This document shows positions 1 through 16,054 of a DNA stretch of 64,000 nt, piece after piece. Where the stretch lies: contig NZ_LSBB01000001.1 of assembly GCF_001584335.1 (NCBI RefSeq), positions 682,001-746,000 on the forward strand. Direction: 5' to 3'. The DNA comes from Bacillus atrophaeus. GTDB lineage: Bacteria; Bacillota; Bacilli; Bacillales; Bacillaceae. Within the stretch, counting starts at the first letter, position 1. Every line of letters starts with the position of its first letter. The translations under genes and the position numbers were made by a program. The notes beneath the pieces were generated by a model that saw only the letters and a list, made by a program, of their open reading frames with translations, ran no database searches and was not told the origin of the DNA.

Positions 1-2
1 TA

Positions 3-845
3 GGTTTACTGCTATTATTTTTTACATTCGGCAATCATTCAGCTGTAGGCTTATCTAATTTAACGGAGCACGGCGGATTTTTCCCGCATGGGCCAAGCGG
101 GCTGATCACAGCTATGCTGGTTGTCATCTATTCTTATGGCGGCACTGAGATTATCGGTGTAACCTTGGCGGAGACAAAAAACCCTGAGAAGGTTGTACCA
201 AAGGCTGTTCGCAGCACATTAACACGTATCGTGGCGTTTTATTTGCTGCCGTTTTTCATCATTGTCAGCCTGATTCCGTGGAATCAAGTAAATTCCGTTC
301 CGGAAAGCCCGTTTGTCATGGTGTTTAAAATGGTTGGAGTTCCCGGTGCGGATCATATCATGAACGCAGTCATCTTGTTAGCGATTATCTCATCCATGAA
401 TTCCGGCTTATACGGTTCCTCCCGCATTTTATATACGCAGGCAATGGATGGGCGGGTTCCGAAGATGTTTTCCAAGCTTTCAAAGAAAAAAGTTCCCGTC
501 TATGCGATTTTAATGTGTACGTCGTTTCTGTATGTAGGCGTACTGATTTCTCTATTTGCGGGCAGCCAAACCTTTACCTATTTAATGGGCTCTCTTGGCT
601 ATACGGTCTTATTTATTTGGCTGATTATCGGATTCGCCCATTTGAAATCAAGGAAAAACCAAACGGAAATGCCGAGCTATTATGTGAAATGGTTTCCTTA
701 CACCACATGGTTCGCGATCCTTTCATTAATTGCCATTCTGATAGGCGTCATCTTGACAACATCCATTGTGATTACCTGCATTACCGCAGCGATTTATCTT
801 TTAATTACAGCGGCGTATGTGTGGAAAGGAAGACGTCATCAATAG
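3..845 (+). CDS. yvbW: Amino acid permease, C-terminal part (YvbW-like)
   Basis: The frame is open from base 3, so the gene starts before the window; about 280 residues are visible. The protein is an APC-superfamily integral membrane transporter, seen as a series of hydrophobic segments. The stretch SYGGTEIIGVTLAETKNPEK is the conserved loop typical of AAT-family amino acid/proton symporters, and SSMNSGLYGSSRILY is the other typical family motif. The C-terminus ends in a basic tail (WKGRRHQ). Position beside yvbV and yvbU matches YvbW of B. subtilis. The substrate cannot be read from the sequence. A bidirectional hairpin terminator follows directly. Confidence 0.85.
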   Translation, partial: GLLLLFFTFGNHSAVGLSNLTEHGGFFPHGPSGLITAMLVVIYSYGGTEIIGVTLAETKNPEKVVPKAVRSTLTRIVAFYLLPFFIIVSLIPWNQVNSVPESPFVMVFKMVGVPGADHIMNAVILLAIISSMNSGLYGSSRILYTQAMDGRVPKMFSKLSKKKVPVYAILMCTSFLYVGVLISLFAGSQTFTYLMGSLGYTVLFIWLIIGFAHLKSRKNQTEMPSYYVKWFPYTTWFAILSLIAILIGVILTTSIVITCITAAIYLLITAAYVWKGRRHQ

Positions 846-882
846 AAAAAAACTCTTGTCTCAAGCAGACAAGAGTTTTTTA
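846..882. terminator. Bidirectional rho-independent terminator
   Basis: The arms AAACTCTTGTCT and AGACAAGAGTTT form a perfect stem around a short CAAGC loop, flanked by A and T runs on both sides. It can end the permease transcript on the plus strand and the convergent yvbV transcript on the minus strand. Confidence 0.9.
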
Positions 883-890
883 TGTTCCGT

Positions 891-1811
891 TTACTGTGCA
901 GCTTTTCCTTTGATGCCAAGCGGATTAGCGGCTTTAAGCTTTTTCGGTTTTGAGTTCACAAAACAAATACTGATGACAATGAAAAGCAGGCCAGCTAAGA
1001 GATTGAAGGTGAGCGGCTCATGAAGGAACAGCGCGCTGACCGTAATTGAAATAAGCGGAATCAAAAAAGTATAGGATGCGACCTTGCTCGCTTCTCCGGA
1101 TCCGACAAGCATAAAGAACACAAGCCAGCCGAGCGCAATGACAAACACGGAGATGAACAAAAGGCTGATGACAAAAGGTGCCGTCCATTGGATCGCGGAC
1201 CAGCTTTCTGTCGAAAATCCTGATATAAGTAAAAACACACTGCCGATAGTCAGCTGCAGGGCAACCATCCAAATGGAATCAACACGGCTTCCTGTTTTTT
1301 TCATAAAGACTGTCCCAAGCGCCCAGCTAATGGCTGAACCGAGCGCAAGCAGAATGCCGGTCACCGAGATGTGTCCGCTGAAGCCGGCCGCACTGATGAC
1401 GGCGACACCCGCGAAACCGACTGCCAGCCCGACCAGCTTCAAAGCAAACATGGATTCGCCGAGCCACATCCAAGAGAAAATGCCCATTAATACAGGCTGA
1501 AAGAAAACGATAGCGGAAAACAAGCCGGCCGGCAGATAATTCAGCCCGATGGTTTGCAGTCCGTAAAATAATGAAATATTTAAAATGGCAGAAATAAGAT
1601 AGATATGCCACGTCTGTTTAAAACGGAGCTTCTGCAGACGCGGTAAAGCAACCAATAGCAATAACAGCCCGCCGATCAGCGTCCTGATACCCGCAAATAA
1701 TAAAGGCGGCGAGTAAGCGAGCGCGGCTTTTGACAGCGGCCAGTTGACTCCCCACATGACAACCAGAAACGCAAGAAAGAATGCTGTCTGCGCCTTAGAG
1801 AGCTGTTTCAA
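891..1811 (-). CDS. yvbV: EamA/DMT-family transporter (YvbV-like)
   Basis: The protein has about 306 residues and ten predicted hydrophobic segments, arranged as two repeated EamA (DUF6) halves. It resembles drug/metabolite exporters of the RhaT/EamA type, inserted in the cytoplasmic membrane. Two in-frame TTG codons could start it. The Shine-Dalgarno AAGGAG is only 3 nt from the upstream TTG (1817) but 9 nt from the one at 1811, so 1811 is chosen. The gene is divergent from the LysR regulator yvbU, about 100 bp away, the usual arrangement when the regulator controls the transporter. The substrate is unknown. The C-terminal tail is basic and soluble. Confidence 0.85.
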   Translation of the reverse strand: MKQLSKAQTAFFLAFLVVMWGVNWPLSKAALAYSPPLLFAGIRTLIGGLLLLLVALPRLQKLRFKQTWHIYLISAILNISLFYGLQTIGLNYLPAGLFSAIVFFQPVLMGIFSWMWLGESMFALKLVGLAVGFAGVAVISAAGFSGHISVTGILLALGSAISWALGTVFMKKTGSRVDSIWMVALQLTIGSVFLLISGFSTESWSAIQWTAPFVISLLFISVFVIALGWLVFFMLVGSGEASKVASYTFLIPLISITVSALFLHEPLTFNLLAGLLFIVISICFVNSKPKKLKAANPLGIKGKAAQ

Positions 1812-1909
1812 TTTCAATCACTCCTTGTAGAACATTTCCATCATATGATACGGTATTAAACAAGATAAATAAAATGAATCTTTTTTATGAGGAGCATAAG
1901 TAAATAGTT

Positions 1910-2782
1910 ATGACTATTACCCAATTGCAAGTTTTCGTAAAAATAGCTGAAACGGGAAGCTTTACAAAAGCCGGGCAGGCGCTTAATATGACGCAGCCGG
2001 CCGTCAGCCACGCGATTTCCGCGATCGAGGCCGAGCTTGGTGTGAAGCTGATCATTCGCGACCGCCGGAACGGACTGATGCTGACGGATACAGGGAAGAA
2101 CATTTTGGTTCATATCAGAGAAGTATTAAAAGGGATTGAAAAAGTCGAGCAGGTCGCTGCCGCGGAAAAAGGGCTCGAGCTTGGAACGATTCATATCGGC
2201 ACCTTTCCTTCCGCGTCCGCTCATTTTATGCCAAAGCTGATCAGTGTGTTTAAACAAAAGTATCCGAAGCTTGAGCTGATTTTGCATGAAGGAACAGTAG
2301 ATGAGGTGAGAGAATGGCTTCAATCACGGATTATTGATGCAGGCATTCTGCTTTTCCCCGCTCGGGATATGGAATATATTCCGCTCAAAAAAGACAAGAT
2401 GGTTGTGGTGCTTCGCGATGACCACCCGCTGTGCAGCCGTTCAGCCATTACGCTGAACGATTTAGACCAAGAACCGATGGTTGTATGTTATGGAGGCTAT
2501 GAATCTCCCTTTATTGAATTATTTAAGCAGGCCGGTTCCACGCTCAACACAGCGTATACCGTTTATAACGTCAATACCTCCATCAATATGATCCGAGAAG
2601 GCTTAGGGCTTGCGATTATATCCGAGCTTTCCATGTCCGGAATGCCGCTGCCCGAGCATGTGGTGACGCGTGATCTTGACCCGCAGGTGTTCAGAGAGAT
2701 CCAGCTCGCTGTTCCTTCATTAAAGGAAGCCTCGCTTGCGGCCAAGCTTTTTATTCAGACCGCTCAGGAACTGTTTACGTAA
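1910..2782 (+). CDS. yvbU: LysR-family transcriptional regulator (YvbU-like)
   Basis: 290 residues, the usual LysR length. The N-terminal winged helix-turn-helix (residues about 1-60) is clear: FVKIAETGSFTKAGQAL followed by NMTQPAVSHAISAIEAELG. The remainder is a periplasmic-binding-protein-like effector domain (about 90-290). It is divergently transcribed from yvbV across a roughly 100-bp intergenic region, so it probably activates or represses that transporter; the ligand is not known. A GGAG lies farther upstream of the ATG than ideal. A strong terminator follows at 2828. Confidence 0.87.
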   Translation: MTITQLQVFVKIAETGSFTKAGQALNMTQPAVSHAISAIEAELGVKLIIRDRRNGLMLTDTGKNILVHIREVLKGIEKVEQVAAAEKGLELGTIHIGTFPSASAHFMPKLISVFKQKYPKLELILHEGTVDEVREWLQSRIIDAGILLFPARDMEYIPLKKDKMVVVLRDDHPLCSRSAITLNDLDQEPMVVCYGGYESPFIELFKQAGSTLNTAYTVYNVNTSINMIREGLGLAIISELSMSGMPLPEHVVTRDLDPQVFREIQLAVPSLKEASLAAKLFIQTAQELFT

Positions 2783-2827
2783 CACCCATCTCCCGTCTCA
2801 TCTTCAGAAGCATCGGTATAAGCAATC

Positions 2828-2860
2828 AATGCGGAGCGCATATGGCGCTGCGCATTTTTT
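2828..2860 (+). terminator. Terminator after yvbU
   Basis: The arms AATGCGGAGCGC and GCGCTGCGCATT pair with one mismatch around an ATATG loop and are followed by six T. Confidence 0.85.
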
Positions 2861-3051
2861 ATGCTTGTGTATTTCCTTGGATTTATCATTGTTCGAATTT
2901 CATCGAATCAATTTCTTTAAATGGGTAGTACGGGTGTGGTATGGTGGTTCTTAGATGCCCTTCGGTAAAGAAAGGCTCAAGATATTTTTAAATTGCACAC
3001 GCAAACGGCATCAGGCCGTTCACTTACATCACATCTTAAAAGGAGAGAAAA
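2861..3051 (+). other. Leader region of yvbT
   Basis: No gene is seen here. The region carries the expected promoter of yvbT, which I could not place with confidence, a short hairpin (AACGG/CCGTT near 3004-3021) and the Shine-Dalgarno AAAGGAGA just before the ATG at 3052. I do not recognise a riboswitch. Confidence 0.5.
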
Positions 3052-4062
3052 ATGTCAAACAAACAACTGAAAGATACAAGGTTTTCCGTATTGAATTTAT
3101 CTCCTATCGTCAAAGGAGGAACTGTTGAAGAAGCCTTTAAAAACAGCATGGATTTAGCCCGCCGCGCGGAAGAATGGGGTTATAACCGCTACTGGCTTGC
3201 CGAGCATCACAATATTGAAGGTGTCGCAAGCTCGGCGACGTCCGTATTAATCGGCCATATAGCCGGCGGAACAAAAAAAATCCGCGTCGGTTCCGGCGGA
3301 ATTATGCTGCCGAACCATTCCTCGCTGGTCATTGCGGAACAATTCGGAACCCTTGAAACTCTCTATCCCGGCCGAATTGATTTAGGGCTGGGCCGGGCGC
3401 CGGGTACCGATCAATTAACGGCAAGAGCATTAAGAAGAAATGTAAACAGCGGTGAAGATTTTCCCGAACAGCTGGACGAATTGCGCAATTACTTTAAGCC
3501 GTCAGGAAACGTACGCAATCAAGTCCGCGCCATCCCTGGAGAAGGCTTGGATGTGCCGATCTGGCTGCTTGGTTCAAGCGGCTTCAGCGCCCGTCTTGCC
3601 GGTGAGCTCGGGCTTCCGTTCGCATTTGCGGCTCATTTCTCACCGGCGAATACCGTTCCTGCATTAGAGCTGTACCGCAATTCCTTTACGCCGTCAGATG
3701 TATTGGACGAACCGTATGCAATGGTCGGTGTAACAGTTATTGCCGCCGATAAGAATGAAAAAGCGCAGCGTCTCGCGACCTCGCATTATCAGAAATTTTT
3801 AGACCTTGTCCGCGGCACACCGAACCAGCTTAAACCGCCTGTCGAAGATATGGACCAAATCTGGAGTCCGTATGAAAAAGCGATGGTCAATGAGCAGCTC
3901 AGTTCCACGATTATCGGCGGTCCGAAAGAGGTAAAGGCGAAGCTTGAAGACTTTATCCGGACGACCGGGGCTGACGAAATCATGGTGAATTCTGAAACCT
4001 TTGAGCACAGCGACAGACTGCGCTCCTTTGAAATCATCGCCGATATTATGAAAAACAGCTGA
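3052..4062 (+). CDS. yvbT: Luciferase-like flavin monooxygenase (YvbT-like)
   Basis: 336 residues forming one bacterial-luciferase-like TIM-barrel domain. Characteristic segments are [15 protein letters not shown] near residue 45, [22 protein letters not shown] near residue 80, and [17 protein letters not shown] near residue 110, which together form the FMN/F420-type flavin pocket of this family (LLM class, subgroup with LuxA-like folding). Such proteins use reduced flavin and oxygen to oxidise small organic substrates; the actual substrate is unknown. It is monocistronic, with a good AAAGGAGA ribosome site and a bidirectional terminator shared with araR. Confidence 0.88.
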   Translation: MSNKQLKDTRFSVLNLSPIVKGGTVEEAFKNSMDLARRAEEWGYNRYWLAEHHNIEGVASSATSVLIGHIAGGTKKIRVGSGGIMLPNHSSLVIAEQFGTLETLYPGRIDLGLGRAPGTDQLTARALRRNVNSGEDFPEQLDELRNYFKPSGNVRNQVRAIPGEGLDVPIWLLGSSGFSARLAGELGLPFAFAAHFSPANTVPALELYRNSFTPSDVLDEPYAMVGVTVIAADKNEKAQRLATSHYQKFLDLVRGTPNQLKPPVEDMDQIWSPYEKAMVNEQLSSTIIGGPKEVKAKLEDFIRTTGADEIMVNSETFEHSDRLRSFEIIADIMKNS

Positions 4063-4085
4063 GTTCTTTCAATATATTCATACAC

Positions 4086-4125
4086 AAAAAAGCAATGTAA
4101 TGGGAATTCCATCACATTGCTTTTT

Positions 4126-4128
<3 letters not shown>
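4086..4128. terminator. Bidirectional terminator between yvbT and araR
   Basis: AAAAAGCAATGT pairs with ACATTGCTTTTT (one interrupted pair inside) around a GGGAATTCC-containing loop, with A and T runs at the two ends. It overlaps the araR stop codon region. Confidence 0.87.
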
Positions 4129-5364
<1,236 letters not shown>

Positions 5365-5375
5365 TCACACAGAAA

Positions 5376-5389
5376 TGAAAACGCTTTTA
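5376..5389 (+). promoter_or_regulatory. Possible cre site (CcpA) before araE
   Basis: TGAAAACGCTTTTA matches the cre consensus TGWNANCGNTNWCA except for one base near the end. It lies between the AraR sites and the araE ribosome site, consistent with glucose repression of arabinose uptake. This is inferred from the motif only. Confidence 0.5.
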
Positions 5390-5419
5390 TTAACGCATTT
5401 CTATAGGAGGGTGTATAAC

Positions 5420-6844
5420 ATGAAGAATAATCCGGCACAAACTGAACCGAATGTCCCTGTAACGAGAGGCCATTCAATGGGTTTTGTGATTCTCATTTCT
5501 TGTGCGGCCGGGCTGGGCGGATTGCTGTACGGCTATGACACGGCGGTGATTTCTGGAGCGATCGGCTTCCTGAAGGATTTATATCGCCTGACCCCCTTTA
5601 TGGAGGGGCTTGTGATTTCCAGCATTATGATCGGCGGTGTATTTGGCGCCGGTATTTCCGGATTTTTGAGTGACAGGTTCGGGCGAAAAAAAATCTTGAT
5701 GACCGCGGCTCTTCTATTCGCCATTTCCGCCGTGGTTTCAGCAATTTCCCGCGATGTTTCTACATTAATTATTGCGCGGGTGATCGGCGGCTTGGGTATC
5801 GGCATGGCTTCCTCGCTGTCCGTAACCTATATTACGGAAGCCGCTCCGCCGGCGATACGCGGCAGTTTGTCTTCTCTGTACCAGCTTTTTACGATCCTAG
5901 GCATCTCGGCAACGTATTTTATTAATCTGGCGGTTCAAAGGTCAGGCACATACGAATGGGGCGTGCATACCGGATGGAGATGGATGCTTGCCTATGGGAT
6001 GATTCCGTCAGTGATCTTCTTTCTTGTTCTGCTGGTTGTGCCTGAGAGTCCGCGTTGGCTGGCAAAAGCGGGCAGGACCAAAGAAGCTTTGGCTGTTCTT
6101 CAGCGAATAAACGGGGAAGCCGCAGCTAAAGAAGAAATCAAAAATATCGAAAAATCCTTGCAAATTGAAAAGATGGGGTCATTATCCCAGCTTTTCAAAC
6201 CTGGTCTTAGAAAGGCGCTTGTCATCGGTATTTTGTTAGCCCTTTTTAATCAGGTGATCGGCATGAACGCGATTACATATTATGGGCCGGAAATTTTCAA
6301 AATGATTGGTTTTGGCCAGAACGCAGGGTTTGTCACGACTTGTATTGTCGGGGTTGTGGAAGTGATTTTTACGGTCATTGCCGTGTTGCTCATTGATAAA
6401 GTCGGCCGGAAAAAATTAATGTCCATCGGATCTGCATTTATGGCTGTTTTTATGATCTTAATCGGAACATCATTTTATTTTCATCTGACAAGCGGTCTTA
6501 TGCTGATCTTTTTCATTTTAGGCTTTGTCGCTGCGTTCTGCGTATCGGTCGGACCGATCACATGGATCATGATTTCAGAAATATTCCCGAATCATCTCCG
6601 CGCAAGAGCAGCAGGAATCGCCACTATATTTTTATGGGGCGCCAACTGGGCGATCGGGCAATTTGTGCCGATGATGATCAGCTCATTCGGCCTTGCGTAT
6701 ACATTCTGGATCTTCGCCGTCATCAACATTCTTTGTTTTCTGTTTGTATTCACGATTTGCCCGGAAACGAAAAACAAATCCCTTGAAGAGATCGAACAGC
6801 TTTGGATAAAAGATAAAAATGAAAGCGTTTCAAATTTTAATTGA
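5420..6844 (+). CDS. araE: Arabinose:proton symporter AraE
   Basis: 474 residues of a sugar-porter major facilitator protein with 12 predicted membrane segments. Family signatures are seen: LLYGYDTAVISGAIGF in helix 1, DRFGRKK in the loop between helices 2 and 3, PESPRWLAKAGR after helix 6, DKVGRKK in the second half and PETKNKSLEEIE at the C-terminus. It imports L-arabinose (and in B. subtilis also xylose and galactose) with protons. The start at 5420 follows a clear GGAGGG ribosome site; the open frame extends upstream only through operators. Divergence from araR and paired AraR operators support the specific name over a general sugar porter. Confidence 0.94.
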   Translation: MKNNPAQTEPNVPVTRGHSMGFVILISCAAGLGGLLYGYDTAVISGAIGFLKDLYRLTPFMEGLVISSIMIGGVFGAGISGFLSDRFGRKKILMTAALLFAISAVVSAISRDVSTLIIARVIGGLGIGMASSLSVTYITEAAPPAIRGSLSSLYQLFTILGISATYFINLAVQRSGTYEWGVHTGWRWMLAYGMIPSVIFFLVLLVVPESPRWLAKAGRTKEALAVLQRINGEAAAKEEIKNIEKSLQIEKMGSLSQLFKPGLRKALVIGILLALFNQVIGMNAITYYGPEIFKMIGFGQNAGFVTTCIVGVVEVIFTVIAVLLIDKVGRKKLMSIGSAFMAVFMILIGTSFYFHLTSGLMLIFFILGFVAAFCVSVGPITWIMISEIFPNHLRARAAGIATIFLWGANWAIGQFVPMMISSFGLAYTFWIFAVINILCFLFVFTICPETKNKSLEEIEQLWIKDKNESVSNFN

Positions 6845-6851
6845 AAACCGG

Positions 6852-6879
6852 AGTCCTTTCATTCGAGAGGACTTTTTTT
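6852..6879 (+). terminator. Terminator after araE
   Basis: AGTCCT pairs with AGGACT across a ten-base loop, followed by a run of T. Confidence 0.8.
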
Positions 6880-6999
6880 AATTCATCTGCACGCATGTCA
6901 AGCAGCCTGTATATAATGAATCTATATCCCCCATACTAAAATAAGAGGCAAGCCGGGCTGCCGGCAGTGCGAATATTGTCGATAATTAACCTTTAACAG

Positions 7000-7028
7000 T
7001 TGAATAAACAATTACACCCTGTTAAAAT
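7000..7028 (+). promoter_or_regulatory. SigA promoter of the cggR-gapA operon
   Basis: TTGAAT, a 17-bp spacer and TAAAAT lie about 100 bp upstream of cggR. Position and sequence fit the known glycolytic operon promoter of B. subtilis, upstream of the CggR operator. Confidence 0.85.
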
Positions 7029-7065
7029 AATTAAAGAAAGCAGAAATAATTTTTTTTGGCTATGA

Positions 7066-7103
7066 TGGGACGTTTTTTGTCATAGTGGGACGTTTTAAGT
7101 CCA
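7066..7103 (+). promoter_or_regulatory. CggR operator (two direct repeats)
   Basis: Two direct repeats, TGGGACGTTTTTTGTCATA and TGGGACGTTTTAAGTCCA, follow the promoter. They match the tandem half-sites at which CggR blocks elongation in the absence of fructose-1,6-bisphosphate. Confidence 0.9.
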
Positions 7104-7131
7104 GGTGTGAATAGAAAGGAACGTTTAAACC

Positions 7132-8169
7132 ATGAACCAATTAATACAAGCACAAAAAAAATTATTGCCTGATCTTCTGGTTGTGATGCAAAAAAGATTC
7201 GAAATCTTGCAGTATATCAGGCTGACAGAACCCATTGGGCGAAGAAGCCTGTCTGCCAGTCTCGGAATCAGCGAGCGTGTGTTGAGAGGTGAGGTTCAGT
7301 TTCTTAAAGAACAGAACCTGGTCGAAGTTAAAACAAACGGCATGACATTGACGGAAGAAGGCTACTCACTGCTTTCTATTCTGGAAGATACGATGAAAGA
7401 TGTTTTAGGTTTGACTGTTTTGGAAAAGACATTAAAGGAACGTTTAAATCTAAGTGATGCCATCATCGTATCCGGAGACAGCGATCAATCCCCTTGGGTC
7501 AAAAAAGAATTAGGGAGAGCGGCTGTCGCATGTATGAAAAAAAGATTTTCTGGAAAAAATATCGTCGCTGTTACTGGCGGTACGACAATTGAGGCTGTCG
7601 CTGAGATGATGACGCCGGATTCAAAGAACCGTGAGCTTTTGTTTGTGCCTGCAAGAGGCGGTTTAGGCGAGAATGTCAAAAATCAGGCGAACACCATATG
7701 TGCGCATATGGCAGAAAAGGCTTCAGGCACTTACCGGCTTTTGTTTGTTCCGGGACAGCTTTCTCAAGGCGCATACTCATCTATTATTGAAGAGCCTTCG
7801 GTTAAAGAGGTGCTGACCACGATTAAATCCGCAAGTATGCTGGTTCACGGAATCGGCGAAGCTAAAACAATGGCGGAGCGGCGAAACACCCCTCTGGAAG
7901 ACTTAAAGAAAATTGATGAAAACCACGCCGTGACAGAAGCTTTCGGCTACTACTTTAATTCTGACGGTGAAGTTGTCCATAAGGTGCATTCGGTCGGAAT
8001 GCAGCTGGATGACCTTGACGCGATTCCGGATATTATTGCGGTAGCGGGCGGATCATCAAAAGCCGGGGCGATCGAGGCTTACTTTAAAAAGCCCCGCAAT
8101 ACGGTCCTCGTCACTGACGAAGGAGCGGCAAAGAAGTTATTAAGGGATATAAACAGTCCCTCAATATAA
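7132..8169 (+). CDS. cggR: Central glycolytic genes regulator CggR
   Basis: 345 residues of the SorC/DeoR-like regulator family. The N-terminal HTH (about 35-75; GRRSLSASLGISERVLRGEV) binds the operator just upstream. The C-terminal effector domain (about 90-340) is a sugar-isomerase-like Rossmann fold with GGTTIEAVAEMM and AVAGGSSKAGAIEAYFK, which in the family binds fructose-1,6-bisphosphate. It represses its own operon including gapA. In B. subtilis the cggR-gapA message is cut near the end of cggR, which makes the regulator much rarer than GapA; the 33-bp gap to gapA is consistent with that. Confidence 0.96.
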   Translation: MNQLIQAQKKLLPDLLVVMQKRFEILQYIRLTEPIGRRSLSASLGISERVLRGEVQFLKEQNLVEVKTNGMTLTEEGYSLLSILEDTMKDVLGLTVLEKTLKERLNLSDAIIVSGDSDQSPWVKKELGRAAVACMKKRFSGKNIVAVTGGTTIEAVAEMMTPDSKNRELLFVPARGGLGENVKNQANTICAHMAEKASGTYRLLFVPGQLSQGAYSSIIEEPSVKEVLTTIKSASMLVHGIGEAKTMAERRNTPLEDLKKIDENHAVTEAFGYYFNSDGEVVHKVHSVGMQLDDLDAIPDIIAVAGGSSKAGAIEAYFKKPRNTVLVTDEGAAKKLLRDINSPSI

Positions 8170-9210
<1,041 letters not shown>

Positions 9211-9234
9211 TTCATAGCTGATAAAGGGCCGGAC

Positions 9235-9263
9235 TTGGTTCTTTTGTATAGAAACGCTATAAT
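9235..9263 (+). promoter_or_regulatory. Possible SigA promoter just upstream of the gapA terminator
   Basis: TTGGTT, a 17-bp spacer and a perfect TATAAT are present in the gapA-pgk gap. Transcription from here would enter the hairpin at 9274 almost at once. The -35 is weak, so this is tentative. Confidence 0.4.
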
Positions 9264-9273
9264 GAAAGCGGAC

Positions 9274-9306
9274 AAGGGAAGGGGACGGACTCCCTTTCCC
9301 TTTTTC
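9274..9306 (+). terminator. Terminator-like hairpin between gapA and pgk
   Basis: AAGGGAAGGGGA pairs with TCCCTTTCCCTT (one G-U pair) around CGGAC, followed by T residues. The remainder of this 320-bp gap (9307-9530) holds no gene that I can support; it ends in the strong GAAGGAGG ribosome site of pgk and probably carries pgk promoter activity, as in B. subtilis. Confidence 0.8.
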
Positions 9307-9530
9307 CATGAAGACCGGCTTTCAGAAAACGCCGGATAAGTGCTTACCCCGCGTTTTGCTTGCGTTGGCGGCGCCTTCATGTTTTTGGCCGACTGCCCTG
9401 GCTAAAACCATGATCTGCCCTGTGCCGGCTTTCGTTTGCAATCTGCCCCGCGGTTTAAGAGTGCTTGATCAGGCGGTTTCACGTTTTTCGTGCTGTTTGT
9501 AAACCATTTTGAAGGAGGATCTCCTAAAGC

Positions 9531-14354
<4,824 letters not shown>

Positions 14355-14359
14355 TAATA

Positions 14360-14392
14360 AAAGACCGCCGAGAATTTCTCGGCGGCTTTTTT
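14360..14392 (+). terminator. Terminator of the glycolytic operon
   Basis: GCCGCCGAGAA-type stem: CCGCCGAGAA pairs with TTCTCGGCGG around a two-base loop, then CTTTTTT. Confidence 0.92.
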
Positions 14393-14581
14393 ATATTCAA
14401 TATGAACTCAATACCTCTTTGAGACTTTTTTACATCTCCATGTCTTTTCACTCAGCGAAAAACCAACAGTTCCCTCCTTTTATATTAGATTAATTTGGTA
14501 ATTAATATTCATTTTTCTCATTTTTAAAGGAATCATTACGATTGAACCGAAGAGAAGAAGTTTAATAAGAGGAGGGATTTG

Positions 14582-15859
14582 ATGAAATATGTATTTATGT
14601 CAGCAGCACTTGCCGCAAGCTTTATATGGGGAGTGCCTGCTGATCTGGTAAAGGAGAAGCAGATTCAATCAGCCTCGGTGATTGAGTCAAAGTTTGATGC
14701 GGACGGCGCGTTTGAAACCATTCATGATTTGAGTGAGACAATAGGGCCTAGGGAAACAGGAACAGACAAAGAGAAGGAAGCGGCAGAGTATTTATCAAAT
14801 CGGCTGCGGGCTGAAGGCGTATCGGTTCGTATACAGCCGTTTGAATTAAAAAACTACTTTTCCGGCTCTATCACGGCGGGCGATCACGAATTTCCGATTC
14901 GGTCAGCAGATGATGCTGCTGTAAAGGATGAAGTGAAAATAGACGCTCCCATTTACGATGGAGGTTATGGTTTAAGCCGTGATTTAAAAGGTGCCGAGGG
15001 CAGAATAGCAGTCATAAGGGAGGGGAAAATCCCGGTATCTCAAAAAATAAAACATGCGGAAAAAGCAAACGCAGCCGCTGTCATTATTTATAATCATAAG
15101 ACAAAACCGCTTGCCATACGCCCCAATAAGGAAAAGAATATAACCATACCGACAGCGGGTATGAAGAAAGAAGACGGGGAAGCCTTATTGAAAGAGAAGC
15201 AGGCTGTGATTCAGTTTAAGAACTATCAACACCGCATCTCGCGAAACGTAATAGGGACCCGCAAAGCGAAAAGCTCGAAGCATCCTGATATTATTTACGT
15301 CACCGCCCATTATGACAGTGTACAAGGAGCACCGGGAGCAGATGATAATGCATCAGGTACGTCTGCTGTACTGGAAATGAGCAAGATGTTTAAGAACCTG
15401 CCAGATAATAAAGAGATTCGGTTTATTTTATTTGGCTCAGAAGAATTGTGGTCCGCCGGTTCATCCTATTATGTCAGTAAACTGACAAAGGATGAGATCA
15501 AACAAAGCCAGGTGAACTTTAATGCAGATATGATTGCGACTGACTGGAAAGAAGCCAGTCAACTATTCGTGACCACTCCTGACGGTAAGACCAATCAAAG
15601 TATCAGATATGCTGTAAATGCCGCTGAAAAGCAGCATATCAAGAAACCAAGTCTTATTCAACTCGGCTATTCTGATCATGTCTCTTTTTATGAGGCGGGT
15701 ATTGCTTCTGCCAATTGGATTTGGCTTAGCCCTGAAACGAATGAGCCGGGCCCTTGGTATCACACAAGCAATGACAATATGGAACACATTAACAAGGATA
15801 GATTAAAGAGTGCAGGGGAGCTTATTTCTGCTTCCGTATCAGAAGCTATTCAAGATTGA
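14582..15859 (+). CDS. Secreted M28-family aminopeptidase with PA domain
   Basis: 425 residues. An N-terminal hydrophobic segment (about 4-20) looks like a signal peptide. A PA-type insert domain follows (about 100-220; GRIAVIREGKIPVSQKI, AAVIIYNH). The M28 zinc peptidase core begins near residue 235: VTAHYDSVQGAPGADDNASG supplies the first His and bridging Asp, LFGSEELWSAGS the catalytic Glu pair, FNADMIATD another ligand, and YHTSNDNMEHI the final His. It resembles YwaD-type secreted aminopeptidases that trim N-terminal residues from peptides. It is monocistronic between eno and the amino-sugar operon, a place where B. subtilis 168 has no gene. Start chosen at ATG 14582, following GAGGAGGG. 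Confidence 0.85.
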   Translation: MKYVFMSAALAASFIWGVPADLVKEKQIQSASVIESKFDADGAFETIHDLSETIGPRETGTDKEKEAAEYLSNRLRAEGVSVRIQPFELKNYFSGSITAGDHEFPIRSADDAAVKDEVKIDAPIYDGGYGLSRDLKGAEGRIAVIREGKIPVSQKIKHAEKANAAAVIIYNHKTKPLAIRPNKEKNITIPTAGMKKEDGEALLKEKQAVIQFKNYQHRISRNVIGTRKAKSSKHPDIIYVTAHYDSVQGAPGADDNASGTSAVLEMSKMFKNLPDNKEIRFILFGSEELWSAGSSYYVSKLTKDEIKQSQVNFNADMIATDWKEASQLFVTTPDGKTNQSIRYAVNAAEKQHIKKPSLIQLGYSDHVSFYEAGIASANWIWLSPETNEPGPWYHTSNDNMEHINKDRLKSAGELISASVSEAIQD

Positions 15860-15863
15860 TTAA

Positions 15864-15885
15864 GCAGGCTCCGGCCTGTTTTTTA
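15864..15885 (+). terminator. Terminator after the M28 peptidase
   Basis: A short stem, CAGGC with GCCTG around TCCG, followed by seven T. Confidence 0.72.
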
Positions 15886-15990
15886 TTTTTCAGTATATTC
15901 TTTTAATTAGGGGGAAAGTTCTTAATGATTCCCTGATTTATTCCTTATTATGGGTAATTTAATTCTGCAAAAAAGAAAAAGTATTATATA

Positions 15991-16019
15991 TTGCCCAACA
16001 CTAAAAAAGGATATATAAC
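15991..16019 (+). promoter_or_regulatory. Putative SigA promoter of the amino-sugar operon
   Basis: TTGCCC, a 17-bp spacer and TATAAC lie about 100 bp before the first gene. A second -10-like TATAAT sits at 16045-16050 without a good -35. Confidence 0.55.
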
Positions 16020-16054
16020 CCATTTATCATATTTATCCTTTTGTTATAATTACG

